Below, piece by piece: positions 48,758 through 57,994 of a stretch of 64,000 nucleotides of DNA (its first letter is position 1; the number at the start of each line of letters is the position of its first letter). The notes under the pieces were generated by a model. That model was not told the DNA's origin and made no database searches. It saw only the letters and a list, made by a program, of their open reading frames with translations. The stretch is from Bacteroidales bacterium (GTDB lineage Bacteria; Bacteroidota; Bacteroidia; Bacteroidales; Muribaculaceae): NCBI GenBank assembly GCA_003150235.1, contig QAMW01000043.1:4981-68980 (forward strand). Reading direction: 5' to 3'. The translations under genes and the position numbers were made by a program.

Positions 48758-50554
48758 TTAATAGTTAGGATTCTGGACAAGACCCGGATTTACCATGAGT
48801 GCCACCTGCGGCAGGGGATACCATTCATATCGGCGGTCACGTTTTGCAGGCATGTCCCTGTCTGACTCGGTGGCACGACCGAAGAACCACCACTGACCTT
48901 GCGTAAACTTGTCGAAACGGCGCAGGTCGGTGCGGCGGCGACGACCCTCGTCAAGGAACTCAAGTCCCCACTCACTGAGCATCCAGTCGGCATCAAATGA
49001 GGTGAAACCGGGACCGGGGTTCTCAATCTCTGCGGCATCAGAGGCAGAATAATAACGCTGACGCACATCATTGACAAGCTGTTTTGCGCCATTAGCGTCA
49101 CCGGCACGGAGCTTGCACTCTGCAAGGGCATAGTAAACCTCGGCGAGACGGAACTCAACCTGGTCGGCATCACGCCAGTCCATACCGGTCGACGACGGGT
49201 ACACCGGATAACGGAGCACTCGGAAACCGGAGTTGGTCTGTCCCCAGCGCGGGCTCATAACCGGCTCAAGATTGCGGCCGAGATTAAGGAATGTGCCTAC
49301 CTGGTCCACATATATGAGCGGTTTATCCTGAAGGTCGGCATCAGCAAGCACCGGTTCGCCTGTCTGGTAATTAATCTGTGCGCCCATGGCGAAAATACCG
49401 TTCCAGTTGCCTGCGGCATCACACTTGAAGGGCTGCTTGCGGATATCCTTGTCGTTCATGCGGTCATACGGGGCACCGAGCTTGTCGCCGTAATCGAAAA
49501 GGAAGCTCTTCGCACCTTCACTGCCGGCATTGGGGACAAGTGTACCGGTGTTGTCCTTTGAAGGCACCATACATACACAGTTCCAACCACCCTGGTCACA
49601 TGAGAAATCAAACATCTCGTCGTAGTTGTAAGGCAGGTATGGGGTGTTGCGGTTATTGTTGGTCATGCGCCCAGCCTCCATTGAGAAAGCAAACACCACT
49701 TCCTGACAGTTGGCATTGTTGAAGCCGTATATCTCGCGGTAATCCGACGCGAGATTGTATGTGCCGTAATCACCGTCGATAATCTCCTGACATAGGTCGG
49801 CACACTCCTTGAAGCGGTCAACACCGGTGAAAAGCTGAGAATTGAGCAGCATACGCATCTTAAGCATACGGTTCATACCCTGATTCATGCGGTTGCGTGT
49901 CGCGCTGGAACCATCCTCTGCGACAAGATCCTTATAGCAGCCGTCAAGCTCGTCGGTGATAAACTTCCATATCACCTCGCAGCCTTTATTGAAGTCGGGG
50001 TCGGCAGAGCCGGGTATCTCATTACCTGTCGAGATATTAAGCGGAAGCGCGCCGCCCCACAGCTCGAAGTTGTTGTAATATGCCCATGCGCGCATGGTAC
50101 GTACCTCCGCGATGTAAGACTTCAATCCCTCTTCTGTCATGCCAATCGCTCCTGCATTGAGATTTTCAAGGTCTCCAATAAGTGTATTGCAGAGACCGAT
50201 TGTCTCCCATGCATGTTCCCATGCCTGACGGATGATAACTGATTCGGAATTCCATGTCTGGGTGGAAAGGACAAACTTGGCCGCCTCGTCATAACCCCAG
50301 GCACCGCCATTCCATGTACGCCATGTCACCTGGTCGGCGGGAAACTCGTTAAGATACCAGAAATATTCGAGGAAACCGCTTGTCGCACTTGCATAGATTG
50401 ATGCCACGGCACCTTTGACGCTATTCTCATCCTGATAGTAGGTAGACGCGTCGATTCGGTCAAATGTTACTTCATCGAGGTCGGTACATGACCACGCCCC
50501 GACTGCGATTGCGGTCGCGCTGAGCAGACCGGTTATATGATTCATTACTTTCAT
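48758..50554 (-). CDS. susD: SusD-like starch-binding lipoprotein
   Basis: 598 residues. The lipobox is GAWSCTDLDEV with acidic residues for surface export. The tetratrico-type helical fold is shown by the RagB/SusD segments NSVKGAVASIYASATSGFLE, VRTMRAWAYYNNFELWGG, FRLAEVYYALAECKLRAGD and the C-terminal LEFLDEGRRRRTDLRRFDKF. It forms the lid over the SusC channel and binds maltooligosaccharides. It lies 18 bases downstream of susC. Confidence 0.95.
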   Translation of the reverse strand: MKVMNHITGLLSATAIAVGAWSCTDLDEVTFDRIDASTYYQDENSVKGAVASIYASATSGFLEYFWYLNEFPADQVTWRTWNGGAWGYDEAAKFVLSTQTWNSESVIIRQAWEHAWETIGLCNTLIGDLENLNAGAIGMTEEGLKSYIAEVRTMRAWAYYNNFELWGGALPLNISTGNEIPGSADPDFNKGCEVIWKFITDELDGCYKDLVAEDGSSATRNRMNQGMNRMLKMRMLLNSQLFTGVDRFKECADLCQEIIDGDYGTYNLASDYREIYGFNNANCQEVVFAFSMEAGRMTNNNRNTPYLPYNYDEMFDFSCDQGGWNCVCMVPSKDNTGTLVPNAGSEGAKSFLFDYGDKLGAPYDRMNDKDIRKQPFKCDAAGNWNGIFAMGAQINYQTGEPVLADADLQDKPLIYVDQVGTFLNLGRNLEPVMSPRWGQTNSGFRVLRYPVYPSSTGMDWRDADQVEFRLAEVYYALAECKLRAGDANGAKQLVNDVRQRYYSASDAAEIENPGPGFTSFDADWMLSEWGLEFLDEGRRRRTDLRRFDKFTQGQWWFFGRATESDRDMPAKRDRRYEWYPLPQVALMVNPGLVQNPNY

Positions 50555-50572
50555 TGTATCAAGATGTTGAGA

Positions 50573-53539
50573 TTAACGGAATCGGATGGTTACACCTAAA
50601 GTGAGCTGCGTTGCCGACGGATAAGCCGAAGTGACATCAATGCCGGGAGTTATGCCGGTGGAAGTTACAGCCGAAGGATCGGTGCCGGAATAGCCTGTGA
50701 TAGTGAACAGGTTACGCGCGGCGAGATACACACGGAGGGTATCGAGCAAACGGCGGTTTTTCAACGGCACGGTATAACCGAGCGTCACGTTCTCAAGTTT
50801 GAAATAATCACCGCGCTCAAGGAAGTATGACGAAATCACACCACCGCCCGACCACACATCGCGGTCTTCAAGATAGGTGCTTCGGAGCACATTGTCGCTA
50901 CCACTTCCCTTCAGACCCATGCCATATTTGCGCATGTTGAAAATCTTGAAGTCAAACGCACCGTTAAACATAAGGCTGAGGTCGAAGTTTTTCCACTTCA
51001 CTGTGTTGGTCCAGGTAAGGAAATGCTTGGGCGCACCATCACCGATGTAACGCTTGTCTTTCGGATCAGCTGCAGCGGCAGGTACCTTCTCGCCGTCGGC
51101 GGTATATACAAGCATGTTGTGGCTTTCATCAACGCCGGCATATTCATATCCGTAGAACTGACCTATCTTACCACCCTCCTCCACACGGAAGAAATACTCG
51201 CTTGTACCGACACCGGGCTTAAGATAGAGGTCAAGGTAAGATGCCTGATAGATGGAGTTGGAGAGTTTTGTAAGCTTGGTGGTTCCATAAGAATAGTTGA
51301 TACCGGTGGTCCAGGTGACGGGCTTGTTGACAACAGCGTCGGCAGTAAGGGCAAGTTCGATACCGGTGTTTTTAGTCGTACCTACGTTCACGAGTATTTC
51401 GGGATACACATAGGGAGGCTGCGGTGCGGTGTAGTTGTAAAGAAGGTCCTGTGAACGGCGGTCAAAATACTCGATAGAACCGTAGATGCGGTTGAAGAAC
51501 ATGAAGTCGATACCGTAGTTGGCACTCGAAAGTTTCTCCCATCCGAGTTCAGGATTGGCATTGTTTGACGGACGATAACCGGTCACCCATGACCCGTCGA
51601 TGAAATAAGTGCCGTTGGGCGAATATGTGGCAAGCGACTTGTAGGCATCGAAATCGCTACGTCCGGTCACACCATAAGATATACGGGGCTTGAGGCTCTG
51701 AACGGTCTGGACATAATCGGCGAGGAAGGGAGCCTTTGCCATTTCCCATGCGACTGATGCTGCCGGGAACGAACCCCACTTCTTATCAGCGCCAAACTTA
51801 GTAGAACCCTCGTGACGGATAGATGCCGACGCGATAATCATACCTTTCCATGAATAGTTGACGCGGCCGAAGAAACCGATAAGTGTAGACTGGCTCTTGC
51901 CTCCATACATCTGCGCCTTACCGTCGGCAAGCCATGAACCGGAACCGATACCGTTCCAAAGCGGCTTGTCAAACGTAAAGTTGTTGTTCTGCATGAACAT
52001 CTGTTCCCAGTTGGAACGCTCGTAAGAGTATCCACCCACGACCTTCACATCGTGGTCACCGCTCATGAAGCCGTAGTTGACAAGCCACTCGACACGGTTG
52101 GTCCACCATTTCTGGTAGTGCTGTGAAGCACGACCCGCATAACCGCCCCAATATGACTCGCCGGAAGTAGTCGGGGTGTAATAGTCGCTCTTGAGGTCGT
52201 TATAATTATATGAATATGAGAGAGTGGTGCTGACATTGTGTTTGTCATTGTTCCATATACTGTATTTCAGGTCAGCGGAACCGAGGATATATGTACGGTT
52301 GCCTTCCGAAGTGTTGACCTCGAGCTGCTGCACGGGATTCTTGATATCGGTAGGCGAGGTCGGCTGATAGTAAGAGCCGTCTTCGTTATAAACCGGTATG
52401 GTAGGGTTCATGCCGAGAGCAGTGTCAAACATGCCGTCGTCGCCCCATGTTTCCTTCACCTTGCGGGCGTTGAGCGACGCGGTGAAGCGAAGATGATTGT
52501 CAAGAGTGTTGACAGAAACTGCCGCACGACCGCCAAACTCCTCACGACCGCTCACGATGTCAAGACCGTTTGCCTTTTTCCAGTTGACCGAAGCGGTGTA
52601 ATATCCGCCGTTGGCGAGCGAACCGTCGATTGACAGGTATTGGTTGGTGTCGTATGATGTCTTGCGGGTGATAAGGTCATACCAGTCGGTGCTTGCACCG
52701 TAATCATTACCGCGACGTGCGAGACGCCATTCATAGGGAGAAAGCACCTCAGGCTTATCCTTGGCAAAGGCAAGCGCACCGTATGAGTCGTATGTGATTA
52801 CCGGCAGTCCCGCCTCGCCGGTGCCTTTCTTTGTAGTGATGAGAATCACACCGTTGGCACCGCGTGTTCCATAGATTGCTGCCGACGCGGCATCCTTAAG
52901 CACTGACATCGACTCGATATCCTGGGGAGCAAGAGTGCGGATATCACCGCCTGCCACACCGTCGATAACGATAAGCGGTCCATTGCCGGCGGTGAGCGAA
53001 GTAGCACCACGCACCTGAAGGTCGGCACCGGCATTCGGGTTAGCCGAGGCGGTGCTTGACACATTAAGACCGGCAACCTTACCGGTGAGCATTTCCATAG
53101 GACTGTTCATCGCGCCTTTCTGGAAATCATCGCGGTTTACCTGAACGATTGAACTTGACAGCTCCTTTCTGCTCAACGAGCCGTAGCCTACCACCACGAC
53201 CTCATCAAGAATCTCGCTGTCTTCCTGCATTGTCACATCAATTTTTGTGCGACCGTTAATCGGTTGCTCAACCGACTGGAAGCCGACATAGCTGAACACA
53301 AGAGTTCCGTCGGCAGGGACACCGCTAAGGGAGTAATTGCCATCAAAGTCGGTAGCCATACCGTGCTTCTGATCGCCTTTTACCGAGACGCTGACACCTA
53401 TAAGTACCTCCCCTGTCGGGTCGGTCACAGTGCCGGAAACATTTACTGACTGCGCCGATGCAAACGGAGCAGTCACGAGAGCCAACACCCACAACATCGT
53501 GAGGGCGACGGATCGTAAATTCCATGGGTTTCTGTTCAT
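50573..53539 (-). CDS. susC: SusC-like TonB-dependent outer-membrane transporter
   Basis: 988 residues. A signal peptide (VALTMLWVLALVTAPFASAQ) is followed by the carboxypeptidase-like regulatory domain (VSGTVTDPTGEVLIGVSVSV), the TonB box region EVVVVGYGSLSRKEL, the plug (GPLIVIDGVAGGDIRTL, SAAIYGTRGANGVILITTKK) and a 22-strand barrel that ends in LGVTIRFR with a terminal aromatic-positive pattern. It imports starch oligosaccharides with SusD, driven by TonB. First gene of the operon, with a predicted promoter at 53601-53632. Confidence 0.96.
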   Translation of the reverse strand: MNRNPWNLRSVALTMLWVLALVTAPFASAQSVNVSGTVTDPTGEVLIGVSVSVKGDQKHGMATDFDGNYSLSGVPADGTLVFSYVGFQSVEQPINGRTKIDVTMQEDSEILDEVVVVGYGSLSRKELSSSIVQVNRDDFQKGAMNSPMEMLTGKVAGLNVSSTASANPNAGADLQVRGATSLTAGNGPLIVIDGVAGGDIRTLAPQDIESMSVLKDAASAAIYGTRGANGVILITTKKGTGEAGLPVITYDSYGALAFAKDKPEVLSPYEWRLARRGNDYGASTDWYDLITRKTSYDTNQYLSIDGSLANGGYYTASVNWKKANGLDIVSGREEFGGRAAVSVNTLDNHLRFTASLNARKVKETWGDDGMFDTALGMNPTIPVYNEDGSYYQPTSPTDIKNPVQQLEVNTSEGNRTYILGSADLKYSIWNNDKHNVSTTLSYSYNYNDLKSDYYTPTTSGESYWGGYAGRASQHYQKWWTNRVEWLVNYGFMSGDHDVKVVGGYSYERSNWEQMFMQNNNFTFDKPLWNGIGSGSWLADGKAQMYGGKSQSTLIGFFGRVNYSWKGMIIASASIRHEGSTKFGADKKWGSFPAASVAWEMAKAPFLADYVQTVQSLKPRISYGVTGRSDFDAYKSLATYSPNGTYFIDGSWVTGYRPSNNANPELGWEKLSSANYGIDFMFFNRIYGSIEYFDRRSQDLLYNYTAPQPPYVYPEILVNVGTTKNTGIELALTADAVVNKPVTWTTGINYSYGTTKLTKLSNSIYQASYLDLYLKPGVGTSEYFFRVEEGGKIGQFYGYEYAGVDESHNMLVYTADGEKVPAAAADPKDKRYIGDGAPKHFLTWTNTVKWKNFDLSLMFNGAFDFKIFNMRKYGMGLKGSGSDNVLRSTYLEDRDVWSGGGVISSYFLERGDYFKLENVTLGYTVPLKNRRLLDTLRVYLAARNLFTITGYSGTDPSAVTSTGITPGIDVTSAYPSATQLTLGVTIRFR

Positions 53540-53600
53540 TATTAGTATTGATTTAATTGTTATGATGACTATTGAATGTCATTTGCTTTACTGGTTATCG

Positions 53601-53632
53601 CAAAGTTCGACATCCTTTTAAATATTGTCAAG
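53601..53632 (-). promoter_or_regulatory. Predicted promoter of the susC operon
   Basis: On the minus strand, CTTG (53632-53629), a 20-base spacer, then GAACTTTG (53608-53601), an imperfect -7 box. An activator is therefore plausible; the SusR-like protein is encoded just upstream. The predicted leader is about 55 bases. Confidence 0.45.
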
Positions 53633-53746
53633 ACAATCAAATTAAAATCAAAACCAATCAAGGCATGAACTAACTATAAATCAACCACATCCGCATATTT
53701 ATCGGCACAAAATTTCAATATGTTTTTTCACAATTTAAAAGGGAAT

Positions 53747-55522
53747 TTAACCCAAATTTCGCACCTCATTTTCAAATTCATCGGGATTTATAGCGCGTCG
53801 GCGCATCTTTGACCGATAAGTATATACCGTCGAAATTGAGCAACGCAGAAATTCCGCGATTTTCGCACTGTCATCTATCCCTATACGTATCAAAGCGAAA
53901 AGGCGAAGCTCGGTATTCAGAAGCTCGCCCGACTTCAACACCACCTGCTCACCGGGATTAAGCAGTGCATTGAACTTGTCAACAAATGCCGGATAGATAT
54001 TCAGGATAGCCTCGTCAAACTTGACATAGAAATTTTTAAGCAGATGGTCGGCTATCTCTGTCGACTCAAGTTTTTTCAGGAGAGCGTTACGGTTACCACC
54101 CTGCGCTGTCAACACACGCAACGACTGCTGATAATGTTGAAGAGTGGAGATTGCCGATGAACAATACTCCATGAACAGACCTGCATACTGCTCCTTGGTG
54201 CGATTGAAATCGCGCAATTCGTAATTTTTCACTTCAAGCTCCTCATTTGCCACCTGCAGACGCGCCGATACGACGCTAAGACGGTCATTCTTGTCGGCAA
54301 GCTCCGAATTTTTCGCCCTCAGCTCTTCAGAGAGCGCGCTCAGCTCGTCATTTTTGCCTTTCAACTCGCGATTGGTCTCTTTGAGCTGCTCCGAAAGATG
54401 GCTTAGTTCAAGATTGGCATTTCCTACCTCGGCATTTGCACGGTGAAGGCTCCTGATCTGCTTTAGTATCAGCAATATAGTGATTACCAACACCACCGAA
54501 AGCACACTACTTACCCCTACCATGTAGCGTAACCGGCAGTTAAGCTGATTTTGCAACGAAGAGTAAGCATCGTCGATTACCGGCAATATTTTGCTGGACT
54601 GGGCATTGCGCATCATGGCTGAATAAAAATTGGCATCGGCAATACTCTTTTTCAGATAACGGTTGGCACGCTCCACATCACCGTCTTCAAACATGACCGT
54701 CGCCACCTCGCGAAACGACATATTCTCTTTGACCGCACCTCTTACATCGGAAATAGCACTTAGCACAAGGTAATGTTTGTATTCATCAGGCATTCCGGCA
54801 AGTTTGTAGATATAAGCGAGCGTAGATGCCAATATGGAATATTCCCTTGACCCCAAGGTATATTCATCAAGATGCTTGGACAATTCAGCAATAGCCGAAT
54901 CCGTATCACCGGCACGAGCGCGTTCAGCCATGACATATACCAGATGATTGAACGATCCCGGCTTGATTACCGACATAAGCGAGTCGGCATACAATGCCCG
55001 CATGTGTTCATGGCCGAGTGCCGTCTCATGTTCGTTGGCATACTCGCTAAGATATTGGTATGTGGCACAATAAGTCGAGTAGTACGGTTCGAGCAACTGC
55101 GAGTCAAGTGAATCGCGCGGTATCTGCTGCATGATGTAGAGCGCATCGGAAAAGAGACCGGCATGAGCGAGCACGTCGGCACGTTTTATGGTAAGGCGTG
55201 TGAACTCTCCGGGAATCGAGCGCACAGCCGGTCGCCGGAGATTGCAACTGATATAATAAAGAGCCGAGTCAGCGTTATAAGCGTCAAACTCCGCAATAAG
55301 ACGATTTACAATCTCTGTTTTCTGCTTCTGGTCGCGTGCGACGGCGTAGCTTTTCCTGAGTTGGTTTATGCGGTTTTCTTTTGCGATTTCATAATCCTTG
55401 CTGCGATCGATTTCATAGTCAAGCTCGTCATACAACGCCTTTAGACCGGATTGCGTATCAGGGTTTCGTTCACTGCACGATGCAAGCAGCAATGTGATAA
55501 AAGCTATTATGTATATTTTCAT
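53747..55522 (-). CDS. susR: SusR-like regulator (DUF6377): lipoprotein/TPR sensor, membrane segment, coiled coil and HTH
   Basis: 591 residues. An N-terminal signal with lipobox-like LLLASCSERNP is followed by a periplasmic helical TPR-like domain (residues about 25-325), one membrane segment (YMVGVSSVLSVVLVITILLI, near 335-357), a heptad-rich coiled coil with repeats of the type LSEELRAKNSELADKN (365-450), and a C-terminal LuxR-like HTH (DSAKIAEFLRCSISTVYTYRSK). This is the SusR layout: maltose or larger oligosaccharides bound in the periplasm are thought to activate the sus promoters in the cytoplasm. It lies between susC and the second GH13 gene, all on the minus strand. Confidence 0.9.
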   Translation of the reverse strand: MKIYIIAFITLLLASCSERNPDTQSGLKALYDELDYEIDRSKDYEIAKENRINQLRKSYAVARDQKQKTEIVNRLIAEFDAYNADSALYYISCNLRRPAVRSIPGEFTRLTIKRADVLAHAGLFSDALYIMQQIPRDSLDSQLLEPYYSTYCATYQYLSEYANEHETALGHEHMRALYADSLMSVIKPGSFNHLVYVMAERARAGDTDSAIAELSKHLDEYTLGSREYSILASTLAYIYKLAGMPDEYKHYLVLSAISDVRGAVKENMSFREVATVMFEDGDVERANRYLKKSIADANFYSAMMRNAQSSKILPVIDDAYSSLQNQLNCRLRYMVGVSSVLSVVLVITILLILKQIRSLHRANAEVGNANLELSHLSEQLKETNRELKGKNDELSALSEELRAKNSELADKNDRLSVVSARLQVANEELEVKNYELRDFNRTKEQYAGLFMEYCSSAISTLQHYQQSLRVLTAQGGNRNALLKKLESTEIADHLLKNFYVKFDEAILNIYPAFVDKFNALLNPGEQVVLKSGELLNTELRLFALIRIGIDDSAKIAEFLRCSISTVYTYRSKMRRRAINPDEFENEVRNLG

Positions 55523-55681
55523 GAAACAGATTTAAATACAGTCGACTTTAGCAAGATTTTTTAAGGTGAACGTATCCGGCATCATGGAAATGATACCGGA
55601 TACATGCACAATCGTGTGTGTAAATTTATAACTATTCCTGATTATTACCAAAATTCTTACTCAATAAATATTACCGCACCG

Positions 55682-57115
55682 TCATTCCTTGACTAACACG
55701 GCGGCATCAAGTGAAGCCAACACAAATTCCGCAGAGGGTGACAGATCTACACGTTCGCCGGTAAGCGCGTCACGGAATCTGCCTTCCGGAAGTCCCGCCG
55801 GGATAGTAAAACGGCTTTCATCATCGCTGAAATTCAGCATTACAACCACATTGTCATCACCGAGAGTGCGCTTGTAGGCATATACGCAGTCATCGGCGGT
55901 TGTGACAAGATTGGTCAGTTTACCGTTTTGTACACCTGTACGCAATGCGGACTGCGTATGCTTCAAGTGAGCCAGTGTCGTAATTAGACTTGTCATGGCG
56001 GTGTCGGGCTGTGTGGTCCAGTCGATAGGTGTCTTTTCGGCAAGCGACACTCTCCCGCCCGACTTATACTGAATCTCCTGTCCGTTATAAATAAGCGGCA
56101 TACCATAGACAGTGAATTGAAGCACAGTAAGCGGGCGCAGGTATTTGTGATATACAATATCACCACTGCCTCCCTGATCTTGGAGAACATCGTGATTGAC
56201 AAGATACACCATGCGTGAACGTCCCGCGTATGGATTGGCAATTGTATCGTCGGGAGCCTTTGACTCGCCGGTAGTGATACCTTCATTGGCAAGCAGTTCG
56301 CAAGCCTCACGCAAAGACACAAGATTTTTCACCGAGTCATTGGCAAATCCCATCAGCACCTTTTCCTGAAAATCCCAGCAATAGTTATAGTCGAAGTACC
56401 CGTTCTTTACCAGCGATGGGCGGGAAGAGTCTTCGGCAAGCCAGGTTATACGTTCCCCGTTTTTCAACACGCGTTCCGAAGCCTTTTTCCAGAGGAGGGG
56501 CGATGGACCGGAAGCATAATCGCAACGGTAACCGTCAATATCGAAATTGTCTACCCAATACTGCATGGACTTCACCATCTCATCCTGCATTGCCTCACAG
56601 TCACGGTCAAGTTCATACACATCTTTCCACGCGCCACCGAAAGGATGTACAAAATCACCATCTTTCTTGGTATAAAATTCCGGATGTTCCGTAACCCAGA
56701 CATTATCCATGGAAGTGTGATTTCCTACCCAGTCAAACCATATTTCCATACCATTGTCATGGATTACCTTTACCAGGTCGCGAAGGTCATCTTCCGTACC
56801 GTTGTCGGGATCAATCTTCTTATAATTCTTAATGGCGTAGGGACTTGAATGAGCACCCCACAAGCCGGTGTCGCCAAGTTCGTAAATCGGCATCAGCCAC
56901 ACAACATCCACACCCAGTTTCTTAAGACGCGGAATCTGGCGTTCCACCCCTTTGAGATTGCCTTCAGGTGAAAAGTTGCGCACAAATACCTCATAAATCA
57001 CACGGTTTTCAGGTACACGCACTTCTGTCGCCTCGACTGCCTTTTTACCACACGCAGTCAGAAGCGGCAAAATTGTCAACAGGAGAATGAATGTCTTTGT
57101 CAGCTTTATTTTCAT
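55682..57115 (-). CDS. Second GH13 alpha-amylase-family lipoprotein
   Basis: 477 residues. The lipobox is LPLLTACGKKAVE, where Lys rather than acidic residues follow the cysteine, so periplasmic rather than surface location is likely. GH13 motifs are IWFDWVGNHTSMD, IDGYRCDYASGPS (nucleophile), TWLAEDSSRP (acid/base Glu) and YLVNHDVLQDQ (Asp). It is about 35-40% similar by eye to the operon's other GH13 protein, so the two are distant paralogues. Acting upstream of SusB in the periplasm, a SusA-like neopullulanase role is likely. It stands upstream of the regulator and could be regulated by it. Confidence 0.88.
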   Translation of the reverse strand: MKIKLTKTFILLLTILPLLTACGKKAVEATEVRVPENRVIYEVFVRNFSPEGNLKGVERQIPRLKKLGVDVVWLMPIYELGDTGLWGAHSSPYAIKNYKKIDPDNGTEDDLRDLVKVIHDNGMEIWFDWVGNHTSMDNVWVTEHPEFYTKKDGDFVHPFGGAWKDVYELDRDCEAMQDEMVKSMQYWVDNFDIDGYRCDYASGPSPLLWKKASERVLKNGERITWLAEDSSRPSLVKNGYFDYNYCWDFQEKVLMGFANDSVKNLVSLREACELLANEGITTGESKAPDDTIANPYAGRSRMVYLVNHDVLQDQGGSGDIVYHKYLRPLTVLQFTVYGMPLIYNGQEIQYKSGGRVSLAEKTPIDWTTQPDTAMTSLITTLAHLKHTQSALRTGVQNGKLTNLVTTADDCVYAYKRTLGDDNVVVMLNFSDDESRFTIPAGLPEGRFRDALTGERVDLSPSAEFVLASLDAAVLVKE

Positions 57116-57298
57116 TGTAATATGATGAATTTAAATTATATACACCGGCACACTGACAAAATTAAGACAAAACCGCTCCAAGTTTAGAGCGTTCATATTA
57201 AAATCAAAACACCACAGCCCACAACTATCATGATATCAACAACATAAATATATCAATTTCAAACTATGATAAAGCTACGACAAAGTTAAAAAGAATCA

Positions 57299-57823
57299 TT
57301 ACAAATCAATCCTATAAAGGACATGGGTACATAACGGGGAACCGGAAATGAGTTTAGGATGCTCAAACTCACCAACCTTCAACATGCCTATTTTCTGCAT
57401 CACTCGCTCCGAAGGCAAGTTTATCTTGGCGGTAAATGAATATAGACGGTGCAATCCCAATGTCCCCGCATTCTTTAAGACTTCTTTTGCAGCTTCAGTA
57501 GCATATCCGTGATTGTGATAATCGGCATCTAAACGCCACCCAATCTCGACACCCGGGGTAAATTCAGCATCGAAACCAATTTCATGAAGCCCGACATAAC
57601 CAATAAATTGACCGGTAGATTTAAGCTCGACCGCATACAGTCCCCATCCTTTCCTTTGGAACTCATCATGAATGCGGAGAAAAAAAGATTCTGTCTCGGC
57701 ATCGCTTAATGTAGCAGGGAAATAACGCATCACCCGCTCATCTTTGTTCATGGCGACAAACCGAGGCAAATCCTCCTGCCTCCATCCGCGCAAAATCAAT
57801 CGTTCCGTCTCAAAATAAATCAT
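57299..57823 (-). CDS. GNAT-family N-acetyltransferase (RimJ/RimL type)
   Basis: 174 residues: LILRGWRQEDLPRFVAMNKD, then FIGYVGLHEI, EIGWRLDADYHNHGYATEAA (the acetyl-CoA P-loop, here HNHGYA in place of R/QxxGxG/A) and LHRLYSFTAKINLPSERVMQ, which ends the fold as in ribosomal-protein or amino-acid N-acetyltransferases. It acetylates a small molecule or protein amine; the substrate is not predictable. It is isolated between the GH13 gene and sbcC. The gap from 57824 to 57994 carries no gene, only an imperfect purine-rich stretch near 57885-57950. Confidence 0.85.
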   Translation of the reverse strand: MIYFETERLILRGWRQEDLPRFVAMNKDERVMRYFPATLSDAETESFFLRIHDEFQRKGWGLYAVELKSTGQFIGYVGLHEIGFDAEFTPGVEIGWRLDADYHNHGYATEAAKEVLKNAGTLGLHRLYSFTAKINLPSERVMQKIGMLKVGEFEHPKLISGSPLCTHVLYRIDL

Positions 57824-57994
57824 TATCGCAAAGTCATTAAATTTTCAAATATACATGTTTATTGATTAACTTCCAAAATGACGAGTTGTCAGATGTCAGA
57901 GATACAGAGGGACAGAAGGTCAAAAGAGACAAGAAGAGATTTCCCGGAGGGATAATCCTTTAACCTCATAACTTCCCGAATAACCCCGTAAGCG

